NCBI RefSeq assembly: GCF_001570485.1
Contig: NZ_BCTA01000036.1
Span: forward strand, 434,001-498,000
DNA from: Mycolicibacterium novocastrense
GTDB lineage: Bacteria > Actinomycetota > Actinomycetes > Mycobacteriales > Mycobacteriaceae
DNA: 64,000 nucleotides
Direction: 5' to 3'
Shown piece by piece: positions 56,225 through 64,000 of this stretch. Below the pieces are notes generated by a model, which did no database searches, was not told where the DNA came from, and was given only the letters and a program-made list of their open reading frames with translations. Within the stretch, counting starts at the first letter, position 1; every line of letters begins with the position of its first letter. Both the position numbers and the translations under genes were made by a program.

Positions 56225-57448
56225 TTACTGGAAGATTCTGATGGGGTTGACGAAGTCGGCGGTCACGGTCAACAGCATGTAGCCGGCCACCACGACGAGG
56301 ATCACGTACGTGGCGGGCATCAGCCGCAGATAGTTGACCGGAGCCGCGGCCACTTTGCCGCGTGCCGACCGGATCGTGTTGCGGATCTTCTCGTAGAACG
56401 CGATCGCGATGTGGCCACCGTCGAACGGCAGCAGCGGTACCAGGTTGATCGCGCCGAGCACGAAGTTCAACTGCGCCAAGAAGAACCAGAACGCCACCCA
56501 CAGCCCCTGGTCCACGGCGTCGCCGCCGATGATGCTGGCGCCGACGACGCTGATCGGTGTTTCGGGGTCACGCTCCTCACCGCCGATGGAGCGCACCAGC
56601 GCGCCCATCTTGGTCGGCAGCTTGGCCAGCGACTTACCGATCTCCACGGCCAGGTCGCCGGTGAACGCGATCGTCGCGGGTGCCGCCGACAGCGCGTTGT
56701 ACTGCGTGGGCCCGAACTGCGCCGCGGTGATACCGACCGTGCCCACCGGAACCGGTTCGGCCACCTCGCCCTTGGCGACCCAGCGCTGGGCGGGGACGAC
56801 GTCGACGAGGGTGGTGAACTCATCGCCGTCGCGCTGCACGGTGAACTCGGTCGGACCGTCGAGCGCGCGGACGGCGGTGACCAACTCGTCGAAGTTCGCC
56901 ACGGGCGTATCGCCGATCTTGACCACCGTGTCCCCGGCTTGGATGCCCGCGGCCGCGGCCGGCGAGGGCGCCAGGCAGTCACCGAGCTGACCCCTGCTGA
57001 CTTCGGCCTTCACGCACGACGTCTCACCGACGATCGCCGTGGTCGGCGCGTGCAGGTTGGGCAGGCCCCACACCACGGCGATGCCGTAGATCAGCACCAG
57101 GCCGATGACGAAGTTCATCCCCGGCCCGGCGGCCAACACCGCGACGCGCTTCCACGTCTTCTGCTTGTACATCGCGCGGTCCTGCTCGTCGGGCGCGAGT
57201 TCCTCCACCGAGGTCATGCCCGCGATGTCGCAGAATCCGCCCAGCGGGACCGCCTTGACGCCGTACTCGGTGCGGTCCCCGAGTTTGTTCGCCCGCCACG
57301 TCGCCCACAGCGTCGGACCGAAGCCCACGAAGTAGCGGCGCACCTTCATTCCGGTGGCGCGCGCCACCCACATGTGGCCGCATTCATGCAGCGCCACCGA
57401 AACCAAGATGGCCAGTGCGAACAGCACGACACCGGTGAGCCACATCAT
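56225..57448 (-). CDS. rip1: Site-2 intramembrane zinc metalloprotease Rip1
   Basis: 407 residues. First membrane helix carries HECGH (His21, Glu22, His25), the zinc site of RseP/S2P proteases; a PDZ domain spans about 130-210; a late helix has [12 protein letters not shown] with the third ligand Asp. Rip1 (Rv2869c) cuts anti-sigma factors including RskA, RslA and RsmA after a first cleavage. It therefore bears on SigK activity at the fasciclin promoters 2 kb away. ATGA overlap with dxr. Confidence 0.94.
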   Translation of the reverse strand: MMWLTGVVLFALAILVSVALHECGHMWVARATGMKVRRYFVGFGPTLWATWRANKLGDRTEYGVKAVPLGGFCDIAGMTSVEELAPDEQDRAMYKQKTWKRVAVLAAGPGMNFVIGLVLIYGIAVVWGLPNLHAPTTAIVGETSCVKAEVSRGQLGDCLAPSPAAAAGIQAGDTVVKIGDTPVANFDELVTAVRALDGPTEFTVQRDGDEFTTLVDVVPAQRWVAKGEVAEPVPVGTVGITAAQFGPTQYNALSAAPATIAFTGDLAVEIGKSLAKLPTKMGALVRSIGGEERDPETPISVVGASIIGGDAVDQGLWVAFWFFLAQLNFVLGAINLVPLLPFDGGHIAIAFYEKIRNTIRSARGKVAAAPVNYLRLMPATYVILVVVAGYMLLTVTADFVNPIRIFQ

Positions 57449-58641
57449 CTGGTGCTGATTACCTTCCGCTCGACCGCGCGCGCGGCACGGTCACGCGCCC
57501 ACTGCTGGGCGTCAAGTACGTCATCCACGGTAGCTGGTTCGGCGGCCCACTGGTCGGCAGCGCGCAGCACGTCGTCGATGGTGCGCACGATCTCCGGGAA
57601 GCGGATACGCCCGTCGAGGAACGCCGCGGCCGCCTCCTCGTTGGCGGCGTTGTAGACCGCCGTCAGGCAGCCACCCCCTTCCCCGGCGTGACGGGCCAGC
57701 GCCACGGCGGGGAAGACCTCATCGTCGAGCGGCTCGAAATCCCAGGTCGAGGCGGTGCTGAAGTCGCAGGCCAACGCCGCCGCGGGAACCCTCTGCGGCC
57801 ACCCGAGGGCCAGCGCGATCGGCAGCTTCATATCCGGCGGGCTGGCCTGCGCCACCGTCGAACCGTCGGTGAACGTGACCATCGAGTGCACGATCGACTG
57901 CGGGTGCACCACCACCTCGATGCGGTCGTAGGGCACGCCGAACAGCAGGTGCGTCTCGATCAGCTCCAGCCCCTTGTTGACCAGCGACGCCGAGTTGAGC
58001 GTGTTCATCGGCCCCATCGACCAGGTCGGGTGGGCGCCGGCCTGCTCGGGGGTCACTGACTCCAGCCGCTCGGCGTCCCAACCGCGGAAGGGACCGCCCG
58101 ATGCGGTCAGCACGATCTTGGCCACTTCGTCGGGGCCACCTGCGCGCAGGCACTGCGCCATCGCCGAGTGTTCGGAGTCCACGGGCACGATCTGACCTGG
58201 TCGGGCGGCCTTGAGCACCAAGGGGCCACCGGCGACGAGCGACTCCTTGTTCGCCAGCGCCAGGCGTGCACCGGTCCCGAGCGCGGCCAGCGTCGGCTGC
58301 AGCCCCAGCGCGCCGACGAGCGCGTTGAGCACGACGTCGGCATCGGTGTTCTCGACGAGCGCGGTGACGGCGCCGGGTCCTGCGTACGTGACGTCTCCGA
58401 CGCGGGCGGCGGCCACCTGGTCGGCGACCGCGATATTGGTCACACCGGTCGTTGCACGCTGCCGCGCCAGCAGGTCCGGGTTGGCGCCGCCGGCGGCCAG
58501 GCCGACCACCTCGAAGCGGTCGGGGTTGGCGGCGATGACGTCGAGCGCCTGCGTCCCGATCGATCCGGTGCTGCCGAGGATCAGAACGCGTCGCCGGCCT
58601 GACGCCCCGTCGCCGCGCTCGGCTCCGCCGGAAATACTCAC
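57445..58641 (-). CDS. dxr: 1-deoxy-D-xylulose 5-phosphate reductoisomerase
   Basis: 398 residues from GTG 58641 (no strong ribosome-binding site; another upstream frame start gives a non-family N-terminus). NADPH motif [14 protein letters not shown] (about 21-34), VDSEHSA with metal/substrate ligands, and [20 protein letters not shown]. It converts DXP to MEP, the committed step of isoprenoid synthesis and target of fosmidomycin. First gene of dxr-rip1-ispG. Confidence 0.94.
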   Translation of the reverse strand: MSISGGAERGDGASGRRRVLILGSTGSIGTQALDVIAANPDRFEVVGLAAGGANPDLLARQRATTGVTNIAVADQVAAARVGDVTYAGPGAVTALVENTDADVVLNALVGALGLQPTLAALGTGARLALANKESLVAGGPLVLKAARPGQIVPVDSEHSAMAQCLRAGGPDEVAKIVLTASGGPFRGWDAERLESVTPEQAGAHPTWSMGPMNTLNSASLVNKGLELIETHLLFGVPYDRIEVVVHPQSIVHSMVTFTDGSTVAQASPPDMKLPIALALGWPQRVPAAALACDFSTASTWDFEPLDDEVFPAVALARHAGEGGGCLTAVYNAANEEAAAAFLDGRIRFPEIVRTIDDVLRAADQWAAEPATVDDVLDAQQWARDRAARAVERKVISTR

Positions 58642-58734
58642 CGAACCATTGTGCCGCCTGCCGGCGCCCACTCGTCAGCCCTGCCGAGGGAGGGCGTCAT
58701 CCGCCGTCGAATTGTGACGCGAATCTGACGGGAC

Positions 58735-58761
58735 CCATCCGCTCACCGCCGCGGTCCGAAT
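58735..58761 (+). promoter_or_regulatory. SigK-type promoter of the first fasciclin gene
   Basis: CCATCC (58735-58740), 15-base spacer, CCGAAT (58756-58761), the -35/-10 pattern reported for M. tuberculosis SigK, which controls mpt83 and mpt70. The start codon is 55 bases further on. Confidence 0.75.
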
Positions 58762-58816
58762 TCCCGGTGTCACAGCAGAGGACGGCACCAACCCGTCCAC
58801 GACAAGGGAGCAGCGC

Positions 58817-59485
58817 ATGAAGATCAACTTCGGCAAGTCCGTATCCGCGGCGGGGGTGGCCGCGGCCGCGATCCTGACCCTCTCGGCGTGTTCGAACGAC
58901 GCCACCTCCGCGGCGCCCTCAGCCGCGGTGGAGTCGACGCCGACCAGCGTCGCGCCCGCACCGATGGAGCAGTCCATGGACCCGGCCGCCGATTTGGTGG
59001 GCGCCGGTTGTGCGACGTACGCCGAGCAAGTGCCCTCGGGTCCGGGCTCGGTGGCCGGAATGGCGCAGGACCCGGTGACTGTCGCCGCGTCGAACAACCC
59101 GATGCTCACGACGCTGACGCAGGCGCTGTCCGGACAGCTCAACCCGAACGTCAACCTCGTCGACACGCTCAACGGCGGGGAGTTCACCGTCTTCGCCCCG
59201 ACCGATGAGGCGTTCGGAAAGATCGATCCGGCCACCATCGAGACCCTCAAGACCGACAGTGAGCTGCTGACCAGCATCCTCACCTACCACGTGGTGCCCG
59301 GGCAGGCCAGCCCGGCGCAGGTCCCCGGCGACCACAAGACCGTCCAGGGCGCCAACGTCTCGGTCACCGGCGAGGGCGCCGGTCTCAAGGTCAACGACGC
59401 AGGCCTGGTGTGTGGCGGGGTGTCGACCGCCAACGCGACGGTGTACATGATCGACACCGTCCTGATGCCCCCGGCCGCCTCATAG
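58817..59485 (+). CDS. Fasciclin-domain lipoprotein (MPT83-like)
   Basis: 222 residues. Lipoprotein signal ending TLSAC (lipidated Cys25), an Ala/Ser/Pro/Thr-rich spacer (about 30-55) and a FAS1 domain (about 85-222) with [14 protein letters not shown] (H1 motif) and [14 protein letters not shown] (H2-adjacent motif). Cys in GCATYA and VCGGV form the conserved disulfide known in MPT70. MPT83 is an exported, surface-bound protein. AAGGGAG lies 6 bases before the ATG. Upstream SigK-type promoter; dipZ follows. Confidence 0.9.
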   Translation: MKINFGKSVSAAGVAAAAILTLSACSNDATSAAPSAAVESTPTSVAPAPMEQSMDPAADLVGAGCATYAEQVPSGPGSVAGMAQDPVTVAASNNPMLTTLTQALSGQLNPNVNLVDTLNGGEFTVFAPTDEAFGKIDPATIETLKTDSELLTSILTYHVVPGQASPAQVPGDHKTVQGANVSVTGEGAGLKVNDAGLVCGGVSTANATVYMIDTVLMPPAAS

Positions 59486-59496
59486 GCCAACCGACC

Positions 59497-59551
59497 GCGA
59501 GCGGGCGCGGAATCGCTTGAACTCCACATGCGCGATTCCGCGTCCGCTCGC
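59497..59551. repeat. Long hairpin, member D of the GCGAGCG family
   Basis: 20-base arms at 59497-59516 and 59532-59551 pair with a single mismatch (G-U in RNA), loop 15 bases. Ends GCGAGCGG / CCGCTCGC. ATTCCGCG-CGCTCGC in the right arm matches the right end of the 21729 element. It begins 11 bases after the fasciclin stop and ends 17 bases before dipZ, so it may limit read-through from the SigK promoter into dipZ. Confidence 0.7.
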
Positions 59552-59568
59552 CTCTTGAAGGACCGCGA

Positions 59569-61317
59569 ATGTTCACCCTCGTTCTCATCGGCTTCCTCGG
59601 CGGGCTGATCACCGGCATCTCGCCGTGCATCCTGCCCGTGCTGCCGGTGATCTTCTTCTCCGGCACGCAGACCGCTCGCCTCGAGGCGGGTGCAACCGCG
59701 GCCCCCGGGGCAGCCACCGCCACCGCAACACGGCCTTCCCTCGTCGAGCGGCTGCGGCCCTACCTGGTGATCGCCGGGCTGGTGGTCAGCTTCTCGACCG
59801 TGACGCTGCTCGGTTCGACGGTGCTGTCGCTGCTTTCCCTGCCGCAGGACGCGATCCGCTGGGTCGCGCTGGTCGCGCTCACCGCCATCGGCGCCGGCCT
59901 GATCTTCCCCAAGTTCGAGGCGCTGCTGGAAAAGCCGTTCACGCGACTACCGCAGAAGCAGTTCGGTTCCGGCCGAGGCGGGTTCGGTCTCGGTTTGGCG
60001 CTCGGCGTCCTGTACGTGCCGTGCGCGGGACCGGTGCTGGCCGCCATCATCATCGCGGGGGCCACCGGCAGCATCGGCATCGCCACCGTGGCGTTGACCC
60101 TGTCCTTCGCCGTCGGTGCCGCGCTGCCTCTGCTGTTCTTCGCACTCGCGGGCCGTCGCGTCGCGGAACGGGTCGCGGCCTTCCGAAACCGCCAGCGCCA
60201 GATCCGCATCGCCGCCGGGGTGGTCACGATTCTGCTGGCACTCGCGTTGGCGCTCAACCTGCCGGCCGCGCTTCAGCGTGCCATCCCGGACTACACGAGC
60301 ACCCTGCAGGAGCGGGTCGGCGGTGACGAAAAGATCCGGCAACAACTCAACCTCGGCGGGCTGGTCAACGACCAGAACAGGCTGCTGTCCAACTGCAGCA
60401 ACGGCGCTCCCGAACTCGAGAGTTGTGGGCCGGCGCCGGACCTGACGGGCATCACCGCCTGGCAGAACACGCCCGGGGCCGGCCCGGTCGATCTGAAAGC
60501 GTTGCGCGGCAAGGTGGTTCTGGTCGACTTCTGGGCGTACTCGTGCATCAACTGTCAGCGGGCGATCCCGCACGTCGTCGACTGGTATACCGCGTACCGG
60601 GAGGCCGGGCTGGAGGTGATCGGTGTGCACACCCCGGAGTACGCCTTCGAACGGGTACCGGACAACGTCGCAAGCGGTGCCCGAGACCTGGGCATCACCT
60701 ATCCCATCGCGCTCGACACCAACTACTCGACCTGGACGAACTACCGCAACCGCTACTGGCCGGCCAAGTACCTGATCGACGCCGAGGGCACGGTGCGCCA
60801 CATCAAATTCGGCGAAGGTGACTACGCCAGGACGGAACAGTTGATCCGCCAACTGCTTTCGCAGGCCAATCCGGAGGCCGCCTTGCCACCCCCGACCGAA
60901 CAAATCGACGCCACACCCCCGCGCGGGCTCACTCCCGAGACCTATCTCGGTGTCGGCAAGATGGTCAACTACGGCGGGAGCGGTACCTACGACCAGGGCA
61001 CCTTCACCTTCGCCGATTCAAAACTCCTGTCGGAGGACACATTCGGGCTTCGAGGGCGCTGGAAGCTCGACTACCAGGGCGCCACCGCCGAGGGCCCGGA
61101 CTCGACGATCCGGCTGGACTACCACGCCCGCAACGTGTATCTCGTGGTCGGCGGGACCGGCACGGTGACGGTGACGCGCGACGGTGAATCGCGCCGGATC
61201 CCGATCGACGGCCCGCCGAGGTTGCGACAACTCGTCGGTGACGACGCCGTCCGCGGCGGGACGTTGGAGGTTCAGCTGAGCCGAGGCCTGCAGGCGTACT
61301 CCTTCACCTACGGCTGA
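59569..61317 (+). CDS. dipZ: DipZ: CcdA/DsbD membrane domain fused to a TlpA-like thioredoxin domain
   Basis: 582 residues. About 1-235: CcdA/DsbD-like helices with the redox Cys pair Cys20 (GISPCILP) and Cys152 (VPCAGP). About 285-430: thioredoxin-like domain with Cys326-Ile-Asn-Cys329. About 440-582: beta-rich C-terminal domain. It carries electrons across the membrane to periplasmic thiol proteins. Located between two fasciclin genes as in mpt83-dipZ-mpt70. No SigK-type motif directly precedes it. Confidence 0.93.
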   Translation: MFTLVLIGFLGGLITGISPCILPVLPVIFFSGTQTARLEAGATAAPGAATATATRPSLVERLRPYLVIAGLVVSFSTVTLLGSTVLSLLSLPQDAIRWVALVALTAIGAGLIFPKFEALLEKPFTRLPQKQFGSGRGGFGLGLALGVLYVPCAGPVLAAIIIAGATGSIGIATVALTLSFAVGAALPLLFFALAGRRVAERVAAFRNRQRQIRIAAGVVTILLALALALNLPAALQRAIPDYTSTLQERVGGDEKIRQQLNLGGLVNDQNRLLSNCSNGAPELESCGPAPDLTGITAWQNTPGAGPVDLKALRGKVVLVDFWAYSCINCQRAIPHVVDWYTAYREAGLEVIGVHTPEYAFERVPDNVASGARDLGITYPIALDTNYSTWTNYRNRYWPAKYLIDAEGTVRHIKFGEGDYARTEQLIRQLLSQANPEAALPPPTEQIDATPPRGLTPETYLGVGKMVNYGGSGTYDQGTFTFADSKLLSEDTFGLRGRWKLDYQGATAEGPDSTIRLDYHARNVYLVVGGTGTVTVTRDGESRRIPIDGPPRLRQLVGDDAVRGGTLEVQLSRGLQAYSFTYG

Positions 61318-61325
61318 AATCCGAC

Positions 61326-61352
61326 CCATCTGGAAACCGGCCGGCTCCGAAT
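61326..61352 (+). promoter_or_regulatory. SigK-type promoter of the second fasciclin gene
   Basis: CCATCT (61326-61331), 15-base spacer, CCGAAT (61347-61352). Same spacer as the site at 58735 and the same GACCCATC-like context. It begins 9 bases after the dipZ stop. Confidence 0.72.
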
Positions 61353-61412
61353 AGCCATTGCAAGCAAGTTCCGGCGGCACCTGCCGTCCCGTCCAGAAGT
61401 GGAGTGCGAGTG

Positions 61413-61991
61413 ATGAATACCAGGAAGAAGATCGTCAGCGCGGGCGTGGCCGCACTGTCGGCCACCGGCCTGATGCTGGGCACAGCGGCCACCGGGCATG
61501 CCGAGATGGTGGGCCCGGGTTGCACCGCGTACGCGCAGCAGGTGCCGGCGGGCCCGGGCTCGGTGATGGGCATGGCCCAGGACCCGGTCGCGGTCGCCGC
61601 CTCGAACAACCCGCTGCTGACCACGTTGACGAAAGCCGTTTCGGGGCAACTCAATCCGCAGGTCAACCTCGTCGACACGCTCAACGGAGGCCAGTTCACG
61701 GTGTTCGCGCCGACCGATGACGCGTTCGCCAAGCTGGACCCGGCCACCATCGAGACGCTCAAGACCGATGCCCCGCTGTTGACGAGCATCCTGACCTATC
61801 ACGTGGTGCCCGGTCAGGCCGGCCCGGCCCAGGTGGTCGGCACGCACAAGACCGTTCAGGGCGCCGACGTCACCGTGACCGGACACGGCAACGATCTGAA
61901 GGTCAACGACGCCTCGGTGGTCTGCGGCGGTGTACAGACGGCCAACGCGACCGTCTACCTCATCGACTCGGTGCTGCTGCCGCCCAACTGA
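61413..61991 (+). CDS. Secreted fasciclin-domain protein (MPT70-like)
   Basis: 192 residues from ATG 61413 (GGAG upstream; a GTG 9 bases earlier is less likely), close to the 193 of MPT70. Sec signal cleaved after about residue 30 (GHA-EM). FAS1 domain with [14 protein letters not shown] and [14 protein letters not shown]; Cys in GCTAYA and VCGGV as the conserved pair. Unlike the first fasciclin it has no lipobox, so it is released. The two share long identical stretches and arose by duplication. Confidence 0.9.
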   Translation: MNTRKKIVSAGVAALSATGLMLGTAATGHAEMVGPGCTAYAQQVPAGPGSVMGMAQDPVAVAASNNPLLTTLTKAVSGQLNPQVNLVDTLNGGQFTVFAPTDDAFAKLDPATIETLKTDAPLLTSILTYHVVPGQAGPAQVVGTHKTVQGADVTVTGHGNDLKVNDASVVCGGVQTANATVYLIDSVLLPPN

Positions 61992-62011
61992 CCAGTCCCG
62001 CCACCGGAATC

Positions 62012-62050
62012 GGAGGGCAGCCCGTGCCACCCCCAGCCGGGCTGCCCTCC
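62012..62050. terminator. Bidirectional terminator between convergent genes
   Basis: Perfect 12-bp stem GGAGGGCAGCCC (62012-62023) / GGGCTGCCCTCC (62039-62050), loop 15 bases, centred between the fasciclin stop and the NTF2-like stop. Confidence 0.8.
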
Positions 62051-62054
62051 CCGG

Positions 62055-62465
62055 CTAGAGGCTGCCGAGTTGTTGCAGCAGCCCGTGCAGGTCGAGCTGG
62101 CCGCGGTGCGCGACCAGCGTGTCGCCCTGAAACCGGTCGATGTGGATTCCGGCGACCGCGACCTTGGTGCCCGTCGCCGGGATGCCGCGGAACTCACCGT
62201 CATGGGTGCCGGTGAACGTGAATCGCGTGATGCCGTGCGAACCGTCGACCAGAATCTCTTCGATCGCATGCCGGCCGTCGGAGAACCCCCGGGTGAACTC
62301 TTCGAGGTGCGCCTGCCACTCCTGCCACCCCAGGACGGGTGGGCCGGCGACCTCGACGACCAGCCGGGGTGAGACCAGGGTCTGCACCGTCGCCCAGTCC
62401 CGGCGGTCGATCGACGTGTAGAGGCACTCGACCAGATCGCGAATCTCGTCCTCGCTGAACGTCAT
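62055..62465 (-). CDS. SnoaL/NTF2-like protein
   Basis: 136 residues from ATG 62465, overlapping the upstream oxidoreductase stop (ATGA). Cone-shaped SnoaL/NTF2 fold: YTSIDRRDWATVQTLVSP (helix-turn-helix start), WQAHLEEFTRGFSD, then beta strands ending VAGIHIDRFQGDTLVAHRGQ. Such proteins are polyketide cyclases, isomerases or ligand carriers. Coupling to an F420-type oxidoreductase suggests both act on the same metabolite, which is unknown. Confidence 0.8.
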   Translation of the reverse strand: MTFSEDEIRDLVECLYTSIDRRDWATVQTLVSPRLVVEVAGPPVLGWQEWQAHLEEFTRGFSDGRHAIEEILVDGSHGITRFTFTGTHDGEFRGIPATGTKVAVAGIHIDRFQGDTLVAHRGQLDLHGLLQQLGSL

Positions 62466-63334
62466 GGCCGCACCTTGGCGATGATGGTCTCGGCGAACCG
62501 CTCGATCGGCTCCCGGTACCGCTCCACCCCGCCGGGTTCGAGGTCCATCCCCATCCAGGGACTGCACATCACCGCGGTGATGCCGGCGTCTTCGGCCCGC
62601 TTGTACAGATCCGGCGTCGGAGGCTCGAGCAGCGCCAGCATGATGTCGAAGCGTTCGTTCTCGCGGCCGTACTCGCGCAGCAGCGCGCGCAACTTCTGGC
62701 AGTAGCCCACGGCGTCGTCCCACCGGTAGGCGTAGCCGACCCAGCCGTCACACAGTCGTGCCGCGCGGCGCAGCGCGGCGTCGGACTCCCCTCCGCACAG
62801 GATCGGCACCGGGGCCACCGGATGGGGTTCGATCATCATCTCCGGCACCTGGTAGTACTGGCCGCTCCACGACACCCAACCGCCGCGCCACAGTTCGCGC
62901 AGGGCGGGGATCATCTCGTCGAGCCGCTTGCCGCGGGTTGCGAAATCCTGCCCCATCAACTCGTATTCCTCGCGCATCCAGCCCACGCCCGCGGCCAGCG
63001 ACACCCGGCCGTCGGACAGCACCGACGCGGTCGCGACCTGCTTGGCCACCTCCAACAGCGGGCGTGCCGGCGCGATGTAGACGGCGTTGGAGAACCGCAG
63101 CCGGGTCGTCACCGCGGCCATCGCACCGATCTGCACCCAGCAGTCCGGCCAGGCGGTCTCCGGTGCCCACATCGGCTTTCCGGTCGGCGAATCCGGATAC
63201 GGCGAACTGAGTTCGCGAGGATAGATCATGTGGTCCGAGCACACCATCCCGTCGTAGCCGGCCTCGTCGAAGGCGCGTGCGAGCCCGAGGATCTCTGACG
63301 TTTTCATGAACGCGGTGCCCGACCAGAACTCCAT
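62462..63334 (-). CDS. LLM class (probably F420-dependent) oxidoreductase
   Basis: 290 residues of luciferase-like TIM-barrel fold: YDGMVCSDHMIYPRELSSPY (about 28-47), RLRFSNAVYIAPARPLLEVAKQVATASVLSDGRVSLAAGVGW and the conserved GxDF-like region ELMGQDFATRGKRLDEMI. The subgroup with FATRGKRLDE usually binds coenzyme F420. Substrate unknown. ATG 63334 diverges from the photolyase gene across 39 bases. Confidence 0.85.
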   Translation of the reverse strand: MEFWSGTAFMKTSEILGLARAFDEAGYDGMVCSDHMIYPRELSSPYPDSPTGKPMWAPETAWPDCWVQIGAMAAVTTRLRFSNAVYIAPARPLLEVAKQVATASVLSDGRVSLAAGVGWMREEYELMGQDFATRGKRLDEMIPALRELWRGGWVSWSGQYYQVPEMMIEPHPVAPVPILCGGESDAALRRAARLCDGWVGYAYRWDDAVGYCQKLRALLREYGRENERFDIMLALLEPPTPDLYKRAEDAGITAVMCSPWMGMDLEPGGVERYREPIERFAETIIAKVRP

Positions 63335-63373
63335 CCTGTTTCTCTATCGCGAATTCCGGGCAGCATCAATGCC

Positions 63374-64000
63374 ATGCCCACATTGTTGTGGTTTCGTCGC
63401 GATCTGCGGCTGAGCGATCTGCCCTCCCTGCTGGCCGCGGCCGCCGGTGACGGTGAGGTGCTCGCCTGTTACGTCCTCGACCCCCGGCTGGAAGCCTCGG
63501 CCGGTGCCCGTCGGCTGCAGTACCTCTACGACGCGCTGCGCGATCTGCGCGACGGCCTCGGCGGCAGGCTGTACGTCACGCGAGGCCGGCCCGAAAAGCG
63601 AATACCCGCTGTCGCCAAGGCGATTGGCGCGTCGGCGGTGCACATCTCGGCGGACCACTCGCCATTCGGCCGGCGGCGCGACGACGCCGTGGAGGCCGCA
63701 CTGGGTGATATCCCCCTCGAGGCATCGGGCTCGCCGTACCTCGTCTCCCCCGGCCAGGTGACCAAACCCGACGGAAGCCCGTACAAGGTGTTCACCCCGT
63801 TTTATCGGGCCTGGCGTGAACGCGGCTGGCGTGCGCCCGCGAAGTCGGGCCCGAATTCGGCGCGCTGGCTCGAGCCGGCGCATGTCGGGGGCACGGTGGA
63901 CATCCCCGATGCGGGGGTCGACCTCGACCGGCCCGCCGGTGAGACCGCCGCCCGCAAGCAATGGAAGTCGTTCGTGGCCGACGGCCTCGACACGTATGCC
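63374..64000 (+). CDS. phrB: Deoxyribodipyrimidine photolyase (5' part, cut by window edge)
   Basis: The first 209 codons are present. N-terminal photolyase-related alpha/beta domain: LLWFRRDLRLSDLPSL (residues 4-19), VLACYVLDPRLE, LYVTRGRPEKRIPAVAKAIG, HISADHSPFGRRRD, and KPDGSPYKVFTPFYRAW. The FAD-binding domain lies beyond the window. It repairs cyclobutane pyrimidine dimers using light. M. tuberculosis lacks such a gene, which fits an environmental species. Start ATG 63374; no clear ribosome-binding site. Confidence 0.9.
   Translation, partial: MPTLLWFRRDLRLSDLPSLLAAAAGDGEVLACYVLDPRLEASAGARRLQYLYDALRDLRDGLGGRLYVTRGRPEKRIPAVAKAIGASAVHISADHSPFGRRRDDAVEAALGDIPLEASGSPYLVSPGQVTKPDGSPYKVFTPFYRAWRERGWRAPAKSGPNSARWLEPAHVGGTVDIPDAGVDLDRPAGETAARKQWKSFVADGLDTYA

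Noticed and set aside
55556..57655. A 699-codon plus-strand frame opposite ispG and rip1
   Set aside because: Covers two conserved genes on the other strand and has composition typical of an antisense shadow.

Overview
This window looks like chromosome from a fast-growing, high-GC mycobacterium (Mycolicibacterium type). The strongest evidence is gene order. It follows the M. tuberculosis block from echA16 (Rv2831) to mpt70 (Rv2875) nearly gene for gene: dinF, nrnA, rbfA, infB, ylxR, nusA, rimP, proS, efpA, cysG, cobB, cobO, a chelatase-like AAA/VWA protein, mqo, mtr, an SDR, aldC, a class-I glutamine amidotransferase, glnA4, mapB, a lipoprotein PBP, gcpE/ispG, rip1, dxr and mpt83-dipZ-mpt70. 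Mycothiol and F420 enzymes and many leaderless-type promoters agree with this. Genus-level identity is inferred from family knowledge; no database was searched. I saw no tRNA, rRNA, CRISPR array, insertion sequence or prophage, and no gene-free stretch longer than about 300 bases.

Layout. (1) 1-5.2 kb: a partial sulfotransferase diverging from a TetR gene with a CocE-type hydrolase, then DUF1802, DUF2277, an enoyl-CoA hydratase and a frameshifted methyltransferase. (2) 5.2-13 kb: a minus-strand translation and transcription operon, rimP-nusA-ylxR-infB-rbfA-nrnA-dinF, joined by short gaps and overlaps. (3) 13-19 kb: a lipoprotein/DUF4439 pair, proS, and tandem drug-efflux genes (EfpA and a paralogue) separated by a 28-bp tandem repeat. 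(4) 19-26 kb: mqo-GNAT-chelatase-cobO-cobB-cysG (central carbon plus cobalamin/siroheme). (5) 26-31.4 kb: a hydrolase-mtr pair converging on a cobalt-type ECF transporter cbiMNQO, which has a palindromic operator over its promoter. (6) 31.5-36.5 kb: an accessory segment with a methyltransferase, a small secreted four-cysteine protein, a SARP/NB-ARC/TPR regulator and an ArsR regulator. (7) 36.6-43.4 kb: an amine-utilisation-like operon (glutamine-synthetase-like GlnA4, GATase, aldehyde dehydrogenase, SDR, GntR) diverging from an ethanolamine-type permease. (8) 43.4-47 kb: a two-gene N-acetylglutaminylglutamine amide (NAGGN) osmolyte locus. (9) 47-54 kb: cobQ, mapB, a DUF1707 protein, a PBP and two GNAT proteins, one with a GyrA-like helical region. 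(10) 55-58.6 kb: dxr-rip1-ispG. (11) 58.7-62 kb: two fasciclin proteins flanking DipZ, both fasciclin genes carrying a SigK-type promoter. (12) 62-64 kb: an NTF2-like protein, an F420-type oxidoreductase and a truncated photolyase gene.

How it fits together. CbiMNQO, CobB, CobO, CobQ and the chelatase-like protein place cobalt uptake and several cobalamin steps within about 30 kb. The operator and promoter geometry suggests metal-responsive protein control of cobalt entry, not a riboswitch. The permease/GlnA4/GATase/AldC/SDR/GntR block looks like a gamma-glutamylation route for ethanolamine or a related amine, with a candidate operator in the divergent promoter. The SigK promoters, the DipZ thiol-disulfide protein and two fasciclin proteins with a conserved cysteine pair make a compact exported-redox module. 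A dispersed palindromic element with GCGAGCG ends recurs in several intergenic gaps.
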